In this document: piece after piece, positions 1-7,572 of the stretch
How positions within the stretch are numbered: position 1 is the first letter of the stretch
Layout: each line of letters opens with the position of its first letter
Notes under the pieces: model-generated
What the model saw: only the letters and a program-made list of their open reading frames with translations
What the model was told of the DNA's origin: nothing
Databases searched by the model: none
Translations under genes and position numbers: made by a program
Origin: Pseudomonadota bacterium
Lineage (GTDB): Bacteria > Pseudomonadota > Gammaproteobacteria > Ga0077536
Reading direction: 5' to 3'
Assembly (NCBI GenBank): GCA_016719885.1
Contig: JADJYF010000010.1
Coordinates: 1-64,000 of the forward strand
DNA: 64,000 nt

Positions 1-637
1 CATCAGCGACGGCAAATGGCACGACGTCAACGTCCTCGATATCCTCGTGCCTGAGGCCGGTGCTTTCTATGTCATGGACCGTGGATATGTCGACTACGAG
101 CAGTTATACAAGCTGCATCAAGCTGCAAGCTTTTTTGTCATTCGCGCCAAGTCCAACTTGCGCTTCAAGCGTCGCTATTCGCAGACCGTTGACGCTCACA
201 GCAACATCGTCTCCGACCAGCTTGGGACCTTTGCCTACTTTCGCGCCAATAGAGACTATCCCGCGTCTGTACGACGGATCCGCATCCGAGACGACGACGG
301 CAAATTCCTCGTTTTCTTGACTAACAGCTTCGAACTTCCTGCGACCACTATTGCGCAACTGTATCGATGTCGGTGGCAAATCGAATTGTTCTTCAAATGG
401 ATCAAGCAGCATCTACGCATCAAGGCATTCTTCGGTACCTCTGAGAATGCGGTGAAGACCCAGATCTGGATTGCTGTCTCCAGCTATGTCTTGGTCGCGA
501 TCCTGAAAAAGAGACTCAAGCTCTCCGCTTCTCTGTACGAAATCCTACAGGTCTTGAGTCTCACGCTATTCGAGAGAACCCCAATAAATCAGCTACTTGA
601 CCAGCAACCGTCGGTAGCGTCCCAAGGAGTGGTGTAA
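1..637 (+). pseudogene. IS4-family transposase, 5'-truncated by the window and 3'-disrupted by IS256
   Basis: The reading frame is open from base 2, so the gene starts before the window. The visible part carries a DDE aspartate context (VMDRGYVDYEQLY) and the IS4 Y-R-E-K signature (Y..R...E......K within YRCRWQIELFFKWIK), followed by the usual C-terminal helical region. The apparent stop at 635-637 is not the gene's own: it lies inside the left inverted repeat of an IS256-family insertion. The true tail (ending NQLILFD) resumes in frame at 2020. The product is therefore a fusion lacking about 18 native C-terminal residues. Loss of activity is inferred. The other end of this IS4 copy lies outside the window. 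Confidence 0.9.
605..612. repeat. Target-site duplication of the IS256 element, left copy
   Basis: CAACCGTC here is repeated exactly at 2020-2027, immediately outside the two inverted repeats. A ninth base (G) also matches but can be assigned to the element. An 8-9 bp duplication is usual for the IS256 family. Confidence 0.9.
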
Positions 638-2019
638 GAACTGAAGGTGGCTAGTCCGGTTAGCCCAGCCCGCCCCGCGGGGCGGGCTGGGCCGGGATCG
701 GCGGCCATCGTGGGTCTGGGTTAAGGTTGAGTTACCAAGCTAAACCATGACCTGGAGAACACCACGATGACCAAGACAAGCATTGCACTGACCGAGCTGG
801 TCGAGAAGGGGGCCGACCAAGATTTCCTTCGCGACCTGGTCACCCACGTCGTCGAGAGCCTGATGGCGATGGACGTCGACAATCTGTGCGGCGCGGCCTA
901 CGGCGAGCGCAGCGGCGAGCGGCAGAACAGCCGCAACGGCTACCGCGAGCGCCTGTGGGAGACGCGCGCCGGCAGCATCCCGCTCAAGATCCCGAAGCTG
1001 CGCAGTGGGAGCTACTTCCCGCCGTTCCTCGAGCCGCGCCGCACGGCGGAGAAGGCCCTGGCGGCGGTCATCCAGGAAGCCTACGTACAAGGCGTCTCGA
1101 CCCGTTCAGTGGACGAGTTGGTCAAGGCGATGGGTATGAGCGGGATCTCCAAGAGCCAGGTGTCGCGACTGTGCGCCGAAATAGACGAGCGGGTCGGGGC
1201 GTTCCTGGACCGGCCGCTGGAAGGCGACTGGCCGTACCTGTGGATCGACGCCACCTACGTCAAAGCGCGGGAGGCCGGCCGGATCGTGTCCAAGGCGGTA
1301 ATAATCGCCGTGGCGGTCAATACCGACGGCATGCGCGAAGTGCTCGGCATGGCGGTTGGGCCAAGCGAGGCCGAGCCGTTCTGGACGGACTTCCTGCGCA
1401 GCCTGACACGGCGCGGATTACGCGGCGTGAAGCTCGTGATCTCCGACGCCCATCAAGGCTTGAAGACGGCGGCGTCGAAGGCGTTGAGCGCGACCTGGCA
1501 GCGCTGCAAGGTGCACTTCCTGCGCAACGCGCTCGCTCACGCCGGCAAGGGCCAACGGCAGATGGTGCTGGCCGCCATCAACACCGCCTTCGCCCAGGAG
1601 ACACACGAGGCGGCGGTCGCGCAATGGCGCATCGTCGCTGACCAGTTACGCGTCAAGTTCCCCAAGCTCGGCGCGTTGATGGACGAGGCAGAGACCGAGG
1701 TGCTGAGCTACCTCGCCTTCCCCAAGGCCCATCGAACCCAGATCCACTCGACCAACCCGCTTGAGCGACTCAACGCCGAGGTCAAACGACGCACCGACGT
1801 GGTCGGCATCTTCCCGAACGACGCGGCGGTGACCAGGCTCGTCGGCGCGATACTGCTCGAGCAGAACGACGAGTGGGCCCTGCAGCGGCGCTACATGCAG
1901 CTTGAGGGCTTGCAGTCCCTGATCGACAATCCCGCTGCACGGCTCTCCGCCGTGATCAACTAACGCAGGTGAGCACCTGCCCAGGCTCGCGCTCTTACAC
2001 CACGTCCAGGGACACGATC
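613..2019 (+). mobile_element. Complete IS256-family insertion sequence (about 1407 bp)
   Basis: The ends are 27-bp imperfect inverted repeats at 613-639 and 1993-2019. They share an inner GTGGTGTAAGA and an outer GTCCC core. They are flanked by identical 8-bp direct repeats, and one transposase gene lies between them. A GC-rich stretch at 665-700 sits between the left repeat and the gene. The element landed in the 3' end of an IS4-family transposase gene. The intact ORF, recognisable ends and identical target duplication suggest a recent insertion. Confidence 0.92.
767..1963 (+). CDS. IS256-family (MULE-like) DDE transposase
   Basis: This 398-residue protein has the normal length for the family (about 400). 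The transposase_mut domain spans nearly the whole chain. DDE residues are visible as D161 (WIDATYVK), D227 (VISDAHQGLK) and a Glu in the block LERLNAEVKRR near residue 335. The CxxH pair (CKVHF, about 247-250) between the second Asp and the Glu is also typical. The ATG at 767 follows a purine-rich GGAGAACACCACG. The gene is intact with no frameshift, and it should mobilise the surrounding element by copy-out/paste-in transposition. Confidence 0.95.
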   Translation: MTKTSIALTELVEKGADQDFLRDLVTHVVESLMAMDVDNLCGAAYGERSGERQNSRNGYRERLWETRAGSIPLKIPKLRSGSYFPPFLEPRRTAEKALAAVIQEAYVQGVSTRSVDELVKAMGMSGISKSQVSRLCAEIDERVGAFLDRPLEGDWPYLWIDATYVKAREAGRIVSKAVIIAVAVNTDGMREVLGMAVGPSEAEPFWTDFLRSLTRRGLRGVKLVISDAHQGLKTAASKALSATWQRCKVHFLRNALAHAGKGQRQMVLAAINTAFAQETHEAAVAQWRIVADQLRVKFPKLGALMDEAETEVLSYLAFPKAHRTQIHSTNPLERLNAEVKRRTDVVGIFPNDAAVTRLVGAILLEQNDEWALQRRYMQLEGLQSLIDNPAARLSAVIN

Positions 2020-2027
2020 CAACCGTC
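2020..2027. repeat. Target-site duplication of the IS256 element, right copy
   Basis: Exact copy of 605-612, immediately outside the right inverted repeat. It marks where the interrupted IS4 coding sequence resumes. Confidence 0.9.
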
Positions 2028-2076
2028 GCCACTCGACCAGCCGAAAGTGCACAACCAATTGATATTGTTCGATTAA
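2020..2076 (+). pseudogene. Detached 3' tail of the IS4-family transposase gene
   Basis: Read in the frame of the upstream IS4 ORF after removing IS256 and one target duplication, this encodes a tail ending in NQLILFD and a TAA at 2074-2076, a typical ending for IS4-type transposases. Directly after it comes CGTTGGGACACTACTG (2077-2092), which looks like the terminal inverted repeat of the IS4 element. There is no start codon of its own, so it should be silent. Confidence 0.8.
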
Positions 2077-2093
2077 CGTTGGGACACTACTGT

Positions 2094-2111
2094 GTGCGAA
2101 TGAATTCGCAC
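2094..2111. repeat. REP-like hairpin (GTGCGAA stem, TGAA loop)
   Basis: A perfect 7-bp stem closes on a TGAA tetraloop. The same hairpin occurs at 35445-35462 and shortened at 47428-47443. It sits between the end of the IS4 element and the end of the coiled-coil gene, the usual location for REP-type sequences. Confidence 0.75.
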
Positions 2112-2121
2112 CTACGGTCCG

Positions 2122-2760
2122 CTATTCAGCGCCCGGTTCGCCGTCGAGCAACTGTTCGTGCATCGCGTCCTCCCAGGCCTGCGCGCGGCTTTCGACTTCC
2201 ACCTGCTTGATGCCGGTGAAGGGCTCTTTCTGCAGCAGCGCCGTCCAGCGCGACTTGTGCTGGTAACGCTCGAGGATCTCTTGGCTGGTGGCGTACAGCG
2301 CGCGGTTCTTCTGTTGCGCATCGGCGAGTTCGGCGCGCGTGGCGTCGAGATTGCGCTCGAGTTCCGCCTTGGCGGCCTGTGTCGCCTGGTGTTCGGCCTT
2401 CAAAGCCTTGTACTTGCCGACCAGTGCTTCGAGGCGCTCGCCAAGCTTTTGCTTGCGCGCTTCGAGGCGCGTGAGCTTGTCGCGGGCGCTGCCGAGTTCC
2501 TGGCCGCGCGCGGCAATGTCCGCCTCGCGGGCGCCGACATCGAGCCGGGCAATCTTGAGCTGCTGTTCCAGCGACGCGTTGCTGGCCTTGAGCTTCGCGT
2601 TGTCCATTTCGAGCTGCTGGCGAGCGTCGTTCAACTGTTTCAGCATGCCCTGGGCGCGTGCCAGCGCCGCCTGGGCATTGGGTGGCTCGGCGAGGGCTGC
2701 GCCCACGCCGAGACTCAGCAGCAGCGCGAAGCCACGCGCAACACGGCTAGAATTTCGCAT
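2122..2760 (-). CDS. Periplasmic coiled-coil protein of unknown function
   Basis: This 212-residue protein starts at an ATG that overlaps the end of the porin gene by 14 bp, so it is probably translationally coupled. An N-terminal signal peptide (MRNSSRVARGFALLLSLGVG, cleavage after ALA) is followed by about 130 residues of continuous heptad-rich Lys/Glu/Ala/Leu helix, then a short globular tail with Trp residues. No catalytic motif is visible. As the last gene of the TpsA-TpsB-ExbB-ExbD-TonB-porin series it may be a periplasmic spacer or scaffold for that envelope machinery (inference). The longer in-frame ORF to 3072 reads antisense-like porin sequence and was not used. Confidence 0.75.
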   Translation of the reverse strand: MRNSSRVARGFALLLSLGVGAALAEPPNAQAALARAQGMLKQLNDARQQLEMDNAKLKASNASLEQQLKIARLDVGAREADIAARGQELGSARDKLTRLEARKQKLGERLEALVGKYKALKAEHQATQAAKAELERNLDATRAELADAQQKNRALYATSQEILERYQHKSRWTALLQKEPFTGIKQVEVESRAQAWEDAMHEQLLDGEPGAE

Positions 2761-4486
2761 TGAGATCCACCTGCAAGGTATCGATATCCAGCGGCGGACC
2801 GTCGATGGCAGCGCTCGACAGGTAGCGCAGCTGCAGCCAGGTGTTACGCGCCAGGCCGTACTTGCCGCCCAGCACCCAGCCCTTGGTATCCGTGCCGCCG
2901 AGATGGAAGTCGGAATCGGTGAAGGCATCGAGCACCGCGTCGCGCTGCAGGTAGCGGTAGCTGGCCGACACCTGCCAGTCACGGAACTTCGTGACTTGCG
3001 GCCAGCCCGCCACCATTTCGAACAGCCAGCCGAGGCTGCGCTCGCCGTTGGAATAGAGATAAGTGACCCCACCAGTGCGCCGCGCCACCTCGTCGCGGTC
3101 GTAGCCGAGGTTCTTGACCACGTCCCCCTTGAAGATCACGTGGTAGGGCGCGAAGGTCGCGAGATCCAGTGACAGGTTCAGATCGAGCAGGTGGTAGTCC
3201 GCCGCCAGCGCGAACAGGGCGTCGTCGGCGCCGCCGTTGAGATTCGGATCGTTGGCAATGTTGTAGAGCAGGTTGCCCTTCTGCAGGAAAGTCGGCTGGG
3301 TGCTGTTGTTCTGCGTGCTGCCCAGCGCATTCTTCTTGCCGGTGATGTGGATGTAACGGTAATAGGCGCTCGCGAAGGTGAGCTTGTTCTGGTTCTCGAA
3401 CTCCCAAGACGCGCCGAGCTGGCCGGCCGCCAGCCACTTGTCCTGCGACGAGAATTCCACCTGCTGCAACGGGAACAGGCCGACCGTCGCGAACACGTGG
3501 CGCCCGCTCGGGCCGAGACCACTGATGCCCTCCTCCTGGCCGATGACGCGCTTGAGACTCAGCGCCGCGCCATCGAAGTTGAGATCCTCGTCCCACACGA
3601 GGTCGGTCGAGATCCACGGGTTGGCGATGCGGCCCGCGGCGAAATTGAGCGTACTGTTCAACCAGCCGAAGCCCTGCTCGGCCGGCAGCTCGTAAAGCAG
3701 CGCGGCGCGGTCGAGCTGGATGCTGAAGCGCTGGCCGCCGCTGCCGAGGGTCTGGTTGGTCGACACCGGGTTGGTCTGGTTGCCGGTCGCGACCCGCGTA
3801 TCGAACGTCCAGTGGTCCGTGATGGCAGCACGCAGGTTGAGGCGCACGCGTTCGCGCCAGCGGTTGTTGTCGTCCGAGGTATTGAGAAACGCGCGCGCAC
3901 CGGCCTGGCTGATGCCGCCGGCGGCGTTGACGCGCGGAATGTCGAGATAGAGATTCTGCGCCGACAGGGTGTCGGCATTGTCCTTGCCGTACTTGTTGTA
4001 CTCGTTGCGCACGCGCGCATCGCCCGAGATCTTGATGTTGTTGACCCACGCCGGCAACGCATCGGGCGTGCCCCAGCGTTCCTGCTTGGCCTTCTGCGAG
4101 ACATCACTCAAGACGTCCTCGCGCAGTTCCGCGCGCACCTGCTCGCGGATCTCCTTTTTCACGAACTCCGGCACGTAGGGCACGCGCACCACTTTGCCAG
4201 GAGCGGCACTGGCACCCGCTTCGGCGACGGGCGCGGCCTCGTCCGCCGCCATCGCCACCTGTTGCGCGGCCTGGGTGGCGGCGTCGGTCTCGGCTTTCTT
4301 GACCAGGCTGGCGGCGAGCTCTGGCTGCAGCACGCCTTGCTTGACCAGCGCGTCGACGAGATTCACCACCGTATTCTTCAATTCCAGCAGCTGCTGCTTT
4401 TCGTCGGCCGCCGGGGCGGCGTGGGTCGATGCGGCGGCGAGCAGCAACAGCGGGCCGGCGAGGCCCTTGACGGTGAATCTGTTCAA
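2747..4486 (-). CDS. Putative outer-membrane porin (Porin_5-like)
   Basis: This 579-residue protein begins with a clear signal peptide (MNRFTVKGLAGPLLLLAAAS, cleaved near THA). A helical/coiled segment follows (LLELKNTVVNLVDALVKQ, an Ala-rich linker, then FVKKEIREQVRAELRED), and then a long beta-barrel region with alternating aromatic and polar residues that ends in a terminal Phe (LNAKF), the usual outer-membrane signal. The predicted topology is an N-terminal periplasmic coiled coil plus a C-terminal barrel, as in the 'putative porin' family. It lies in an operon behind the TonB-like gene. The substrate is unknown; the phosphate-starvation context suggests an anion or phosphoester (inference). 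Confidence 0.82.
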   Translation of the reverse strand: MNRFTVKGLAGPLLLLAAASTHAAPAADEKQQLLELKNTVVNLVDALVKQGVLQPELAASLVKKAETDAATQAAQQVAMAADEAAPVAEAGASAAPGKVVRVPYVPEFVKKEIREQVRAELREDVLSDVSQKAKQERWGTPDALPAWVNNIKISGDARVRNEYNKYGKDNADTLSAQNLYLDIPRVNAAGGISQAGARAFLNTSDDNNRWRERVRLNLRAAITDHWTFDTRVATGNQTNPVSTNQTLGSGGQRFSIQLDRAALLYELPAEQGFGWLNSTLNFAAGRIANPWISTDLVWDEDLNFDGAALSLKRVIGQEEGISGLGPSGRHVFATVGLFPLQQVEFSSQDKWLAAGQLGASWEFENQNKLTFASAYYRYIHITGKKNALGSTQNNSTQPTFLQKGNLLYNIANDPNLNGGADDALFALAADYHLLDLNLSLDLATFAPYHVIFKGDVVKNLGYDRDEVARRTGGVTYLYSNGERSLGWLFEMVAGWPQVTKFRDWQVSASYRYLQRDAVLDAFTDSDFHLGGTDTKGWVLGGKYGLARNTWLQLRYLSSAAIDGPPLDIDTLQVDLNAKF

Positions 4487-4519
4487 GACGGTTCTCGTTG
4501 ATGGAGCTTTTAATTCGGA

Positions 4520-5185
4520 TCAGCGCGCGACGATGCGCAGCTTGAGCGGCTGCGGCATGTCGGCCGGCGGGGCGTCCTTGAGATGCAGACGGGTCAGCGT
4601 CTTGCGCAGCGCGGCGTCGCTGTCGTCGTTGCCGGTGGAATCGAGCAGTTCGAAACGGTCGACGCGACCGTCTTCGCTCATCCACAGCTTGATCACCACC
4701 GCGTACTTGTCGCCGCGCGCCTCGGCGTTGTTCGACAGCAGAGTCTGCAACTCGCGCTGCAGTTGACCCGCGTACCAGCGGTTGCGATCGCCGCCGCCGA
4801 TGAGCCCACGGCCGCCCTTCTTGCCGCGCAGACCGAAGCCGTCGCTGCCGGCCGTGCCGTCGGCGTCGAGACCGAGCTCATCGCCGGGCGCGGCTTCGTC
4901 GGCGGGCGCATCGTCGGCCACCGGTTCCGGCTCGGGCTTCGGTTCCTCCATCACCTGTTCCGGCGGCGGCGGTTCCTCGACCTTGGGCGGCGGCGGCGGC
5001 GGCGGTGGCGGTTGCACCAGCGAGATCTCCTGGATCTTGGGCGGCTCGGGCGCCTTCGCGCCGTGCATGCCGCCCACCACGAAATACCCGGCGATGGCGA
5101 ACACCGCCAGCATCGCCACGCCACCGAGTAACGGTCCGTAGCGGTGCGCCGCCGATTCCCGTTCCTGATCCTGTGCCGGCTCCAT
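4520..5185 (-). CDS. TonB-like energy transducer
   Basis: This 221-residue protein has a cytoplasmic N-terminus of about 18 residues, one membrane span (LLGGVAMLAVFAIAGYFVV) and a proline-rich periplasmic spacer with a run of nine prolines followed by EPKPEP repeats. The C-terminal domain of about 90 residues ends PQPLKLRIVAR, matching the TonB_C fold. It is 15 bp downstream of exbD and 33 bp upstream of the porin. With ExbB and ExbD it should use the proton gradient to energise an outer-membrane partner. No classical TonB-dependent receptor is in the window, so the client may be the porin or the TpsB pore (inference). Confidence 0.83.
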   Translation of the reverse strand: MEPAQDQERESAAHRYGPLLGGVAMLAVFAIAGYFVVGGMHGAKAPEPPKIQEISLVQPPPPPPPPPKVEEPPPPEQVMEEPKPEPEPVADDAPADEAAPGDELGLDADGTAGSDGFGLRGKKGGRGLIGGGDRNRWYAGQLQRELQTLLSNNAEARGDKYAVVIKLWMSEDGRVDRFELLDSTGNDDSDAALRKTLTRLHLKDAPPADMPQPLKLRIVAR

Positions 5186-5200
5186 GATGCGCGCCGCGTG

Positions 5201-5611
5201 CTACTTGACGAGCTTCTGCGTGACGAGGCCGATTTGCGTGATGCCGACACGCCCGGTCAGATCGAGCACGTCCATCACCAACTGGTATTGCACCGTCGAA
5301 TCGCCCTTGATCACGACCGGCAACTCGGGATCCGCGGCATACAGCGACGCGAGCCGGCTCTCGAGTTCCGGCAGGGTGACCGGATAGGTATCGAGAAACA
5401 CGTTGCCGTCGGCGGTGATGGTGACGGCCTTGGTTTTGGGCGCGGCCAGCGAGGCCGCGCTGCTCGCTTGTGGCAGGTTGACCTTCACGCCCTGCACCGA
5501 GGCGGTGGTCATGATGATGAAGATCAGCAGCAGTACGAAGGTCAGATCGACCATCGGCGTGATGTTGATGGTGTCGTAAGGTTCGGAATCGCCTTTGACT
5601 TCCGCGGCCAT
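5201..5611 (-). CDS. exbD: ExbD/TolR-family proton-channel subunit
   Basis: This 136-residue protein has normal family length. A short cytoplasmic start is followed by one N-terminal membrane span with the conserved Asp needed for proton use (MVDLTFVLLLIFIIMTT). The periplasmic domain ends in the typical hydrophobic helix region (GRVGITQIGLVTQKLVK). It is encoded 24 bp after the ExbB-fusion gene and 15 bp before the TonB-like gene, forming a complete ExbB-ExbD-TonB set dedicated to this locus. Confidence 0.9.
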   Translation of the reverse strand: MAAEVKGDSEPYDTINITPMVDLTFVLLLIFIIMTTASVQGVKVNLPQASSAASLAAPKTKAVTITADGNVFLDTYPVTLPELESRLASLYAADPELPVVIKGDSTVQYQLVMDVLDLTGRVGITQIGLVTQKLVK

Positions 5612-5635
5612 GTTCGCTGCTCCCGTCGACCGCGC

Positions 5636-7441
5636 TTACACGCCGTGCACTTCGTTGACCTTGGCGATGAATTCGTCGCCAAACACCTGCATGTCGGCGC
5701 CGAGCTCCTTGGCCCGCGAACCGAGGTAGTTGTAGCCAAACAATGCCGGTATCGCGACGCCGAGTCCGGCCACCGTCGCCAGCAACGCGGCGGCCATGCC
5801 GGGCGCGATGGCGGCGATGTTGATGTCGCCGGTCTTGGCGATGGTGGCGAACGTCACCATCACGCCCACCACGGTGCCGAGCAGACCAATGAAGGGCCCG
5901 CCGGAAATGGCGATGGTGAGCAGCACCAGCAGTGAATTGAGTCGCTGTTGTTCGCGCACCGCGGTGGCGTCGAGCGTGGCGCGGATCGCACCCAGGCTCT
6001 TGTCGCTGAGGCCGCTCGCGCCGCTGCCTTCGAGGCGACCGCGCACCTGTTCGATGCCCTGTCGATAGATGGAAAACAGCGGCGAATCACCGTAACTGCG
6101 GCTGCCCGACACCAGCGCGTCCAGCGCTGCGCCGGCGCCCGCCGTCTGAGTGCGATAGGCGGACAGGAAACGGTTGGTGGCGCGGCGCGCGCGGCCGAGA
6201 TACACCGCTTTCAGGAACATCACCATCACCGCGATGGCCGCCATCAATATGCATACGCCGATCACGGCCTGCTCGACGATGGCTTCCTCGCGCCCGAACA
6301 CGTAGTCGATGATGACGCCGAACTGGCTGGTGGTGTGGGCCTCGCCCTCGGCGCCGGCGCTGTCCTGGCTTTCGTCGGCGCCGTAGCCGACCACGCGATC
6401 GTTGCGCTCACCTTCGATGGCGGCCTGGGCGGCAAAGAAGTCGGCGCCGCGCGCACGGCCGTAGAACTTCAATTCGTCTATCTGCATGGCGAGCGCGGCC
6501 TTGCCATCGCGTGCCGCGCCGATCGAGGTAGCACCGCTCATCGGCGCGACCGCGGCAGCCGCCTCGCCGGCCGGCGCGCCATTGACGAACAACTGCAGCT
6601 TGCCGGCCTCGATATTCAGCGCGACGTGCTGCCATTGCCCGGCCACCAGCGCACTGCTGGCGGCTAACGATACGCCGCCATAGCTCGCGTTGAGTTGCCC
6701 ACCGCTCAAGGTCAGCGCCAGGCGCTGCGCGCCCTCACCACGCTCCAGCAGCGTGCCGGTGGTGGCCGGCAGCGCGTCGAGCTTGATCCACAGGCTCACT
6801 GCCCAGCCCTTGTCCGGTGTCAGCGCGAGTTGCGGGGCATCGCTCACCACCACGCCTTCGTTGCCGCTCAGCACGCCGCCCATGCCCAGCAGCGACAAGG
6901 GCGTGGGCGTCACGGCGCCGGCGGTCGGCGTCGACGCCAGCGCACTGGTGGTCGCCGTCCCATAGGCGCTGCTGTCTTCGACGGCGCCGGCCGCGTCGGC
7001 GAAGTGGAATACCGCGGCGGTGTCGACCTCGTAGGTGCCACCGGCGTCATCGGCCTTGTTGGCGGCCTGGTTGCCGAAATAGAGATAGAACTTGTTGTCG
7101 GCGCTGTGCGCCTTCAGCACCGGCAGCTTCACCCACACCAGTGCGATCTGCGCGGCGGCGTCGAATTTTTCGACGTGGTACTTGAGCGGCGTCTGGTCAT
7201 CGCCGGCGACGAAGCGGAAATCCGCGCCGCCATCTTTCACGTTCAGGAACTGCGGGAAGTTGCCGCCGTGCAGGCGCACCAGCACCGGCACGTCGTTCAG
7301 ATCCGTCGCGACATCGACGCCTGCGCTGGTGGTGTTGACGGTCAGCGCCTTGCGCGAGATCCAATCCGGGTTCCACCACGCCATGACGGAGGTGCTCGAG
7401 CACATGACGCTCAAGGCAAGTAATGCGGTGCGTATCGACAC
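5636..7441 (-). CDS. DUF2341/LamG domain fused to an ExbB/TolQ/MotA proton-channel subunit
   Basis: I place the start at the GTG at 7441, giving 601 residues. It begins with a signal peptide (cleaved after SVMA) and then an N-terminal DUF2341 region (WWNPDWISRKALTVNT...). A LamG/concanavalin-like domain occupies about residues 140-350 (WAVSLWIKLDALPATTGTLL, LQLFVNGAPAG). A membrane span follows near 400, then a cytoplasmic domain, and finally the paired ExbB/TolQ spans (GGPFIGLLGTVVGVMVTFAT and AAALLATVAGLGVAIPALFG). The in-frame ORF extends to 7546, but that extra stretch contains a Pho-box array and no signal peptide. The periplasmic lectin-like part may sense or hold surface glycan while the C-terminus drives ExbD/TonB (inference). 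Confidence 0.85.
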   Translation of the reverse strand: MSIRTALLALSVMCSSTSVMAWWNPDWISRKALTVNTTSAGVDVATDLNDVPVLVRLHGGNFPQFLNVKDGGADFRFVAGDDQTPLKYHVEKFDAAAQIALVWVKLPVLKAHSADNKFYLYFGNQAANKADDAGGTYEVDTAAVFHFADAAGAVEDSSAYGTATTSALASTPTAGAVTPTPLSLLGMGGVLSGNEGVVVSDAPQLALTPDKGWAVSLWIKLDALPATTGTLLERGEGAQRLALTLSGGQLNASYGGVSLAASSALVAGQWQHVALNIEAGKLQLFVNGAPAGEAAAAVAPMSGATSIGAARDGKAALAMQIDELKFYGRARGADFFAAQAAIEGERNDRVVGYGADESQDSAGAEGEAHTTSQFGVIIDYVFGREEAIVEQAVIGVCILMAAIAVMVMFLKAVYLGRARRATNRFLSAYRTQTAGAGAALDALVSGSRSYGDSPLFSIYRQGIEQVRGRLEGSGASGLSDKSLGAIRATLDATAVREQQRLNSLLVLLTIAISGGPFIGLLGTVVGVMVTFATIAKTGDINIAAIAPGMAAALLATVAGLGVAIPALFGYNYLGSRAKELGADMQVFGDEFIAKVNEVHGV

Positions 7442-7506
7442 GGGTTCGTCGTCCAGATTGTCGGCTTGCGGCCGGGGTTGTTGGGCAGCGAGTCTATGGC
7501 GGGCAT

Positions 7507-7557
7507 GTGACTGTCGAATGACAGGCGAGGGGCGTTTCGATGACACCCCCGTGTCAG
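7507..7557 (-). promoter_or_regulatory. Pho-box array upstream of the ExbB-fusion gene
   Basis: On the minus strand, 7-mers lie on an exact 11-bp period: CTGACAC (7551-7557), GTGTCAT (7540-7546), a degenerate unit (7529-7535), CTGTCAT (7518-7524) and CAGTCAC (7507-7513). CTGTCAT is the full Pho-box consensus unit, and the 4-bp spacers also match that architecture. TAGACT begins 10 nt after the last unit, at the position of a -10 element. This predicts a PhoB-dependent promoter inside the operon. Confidence 0.72.
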
Positions 7558-7572
7558 CGCATCAATGAGGAG

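Noticed and set aside
7442..7546. Longer N-terminus for the ExbB-fusion protein
   Set aside because: It contains the Pho-box array and lacks a secretion signal at its start; the signal peptide begins at the 7441 GTG.
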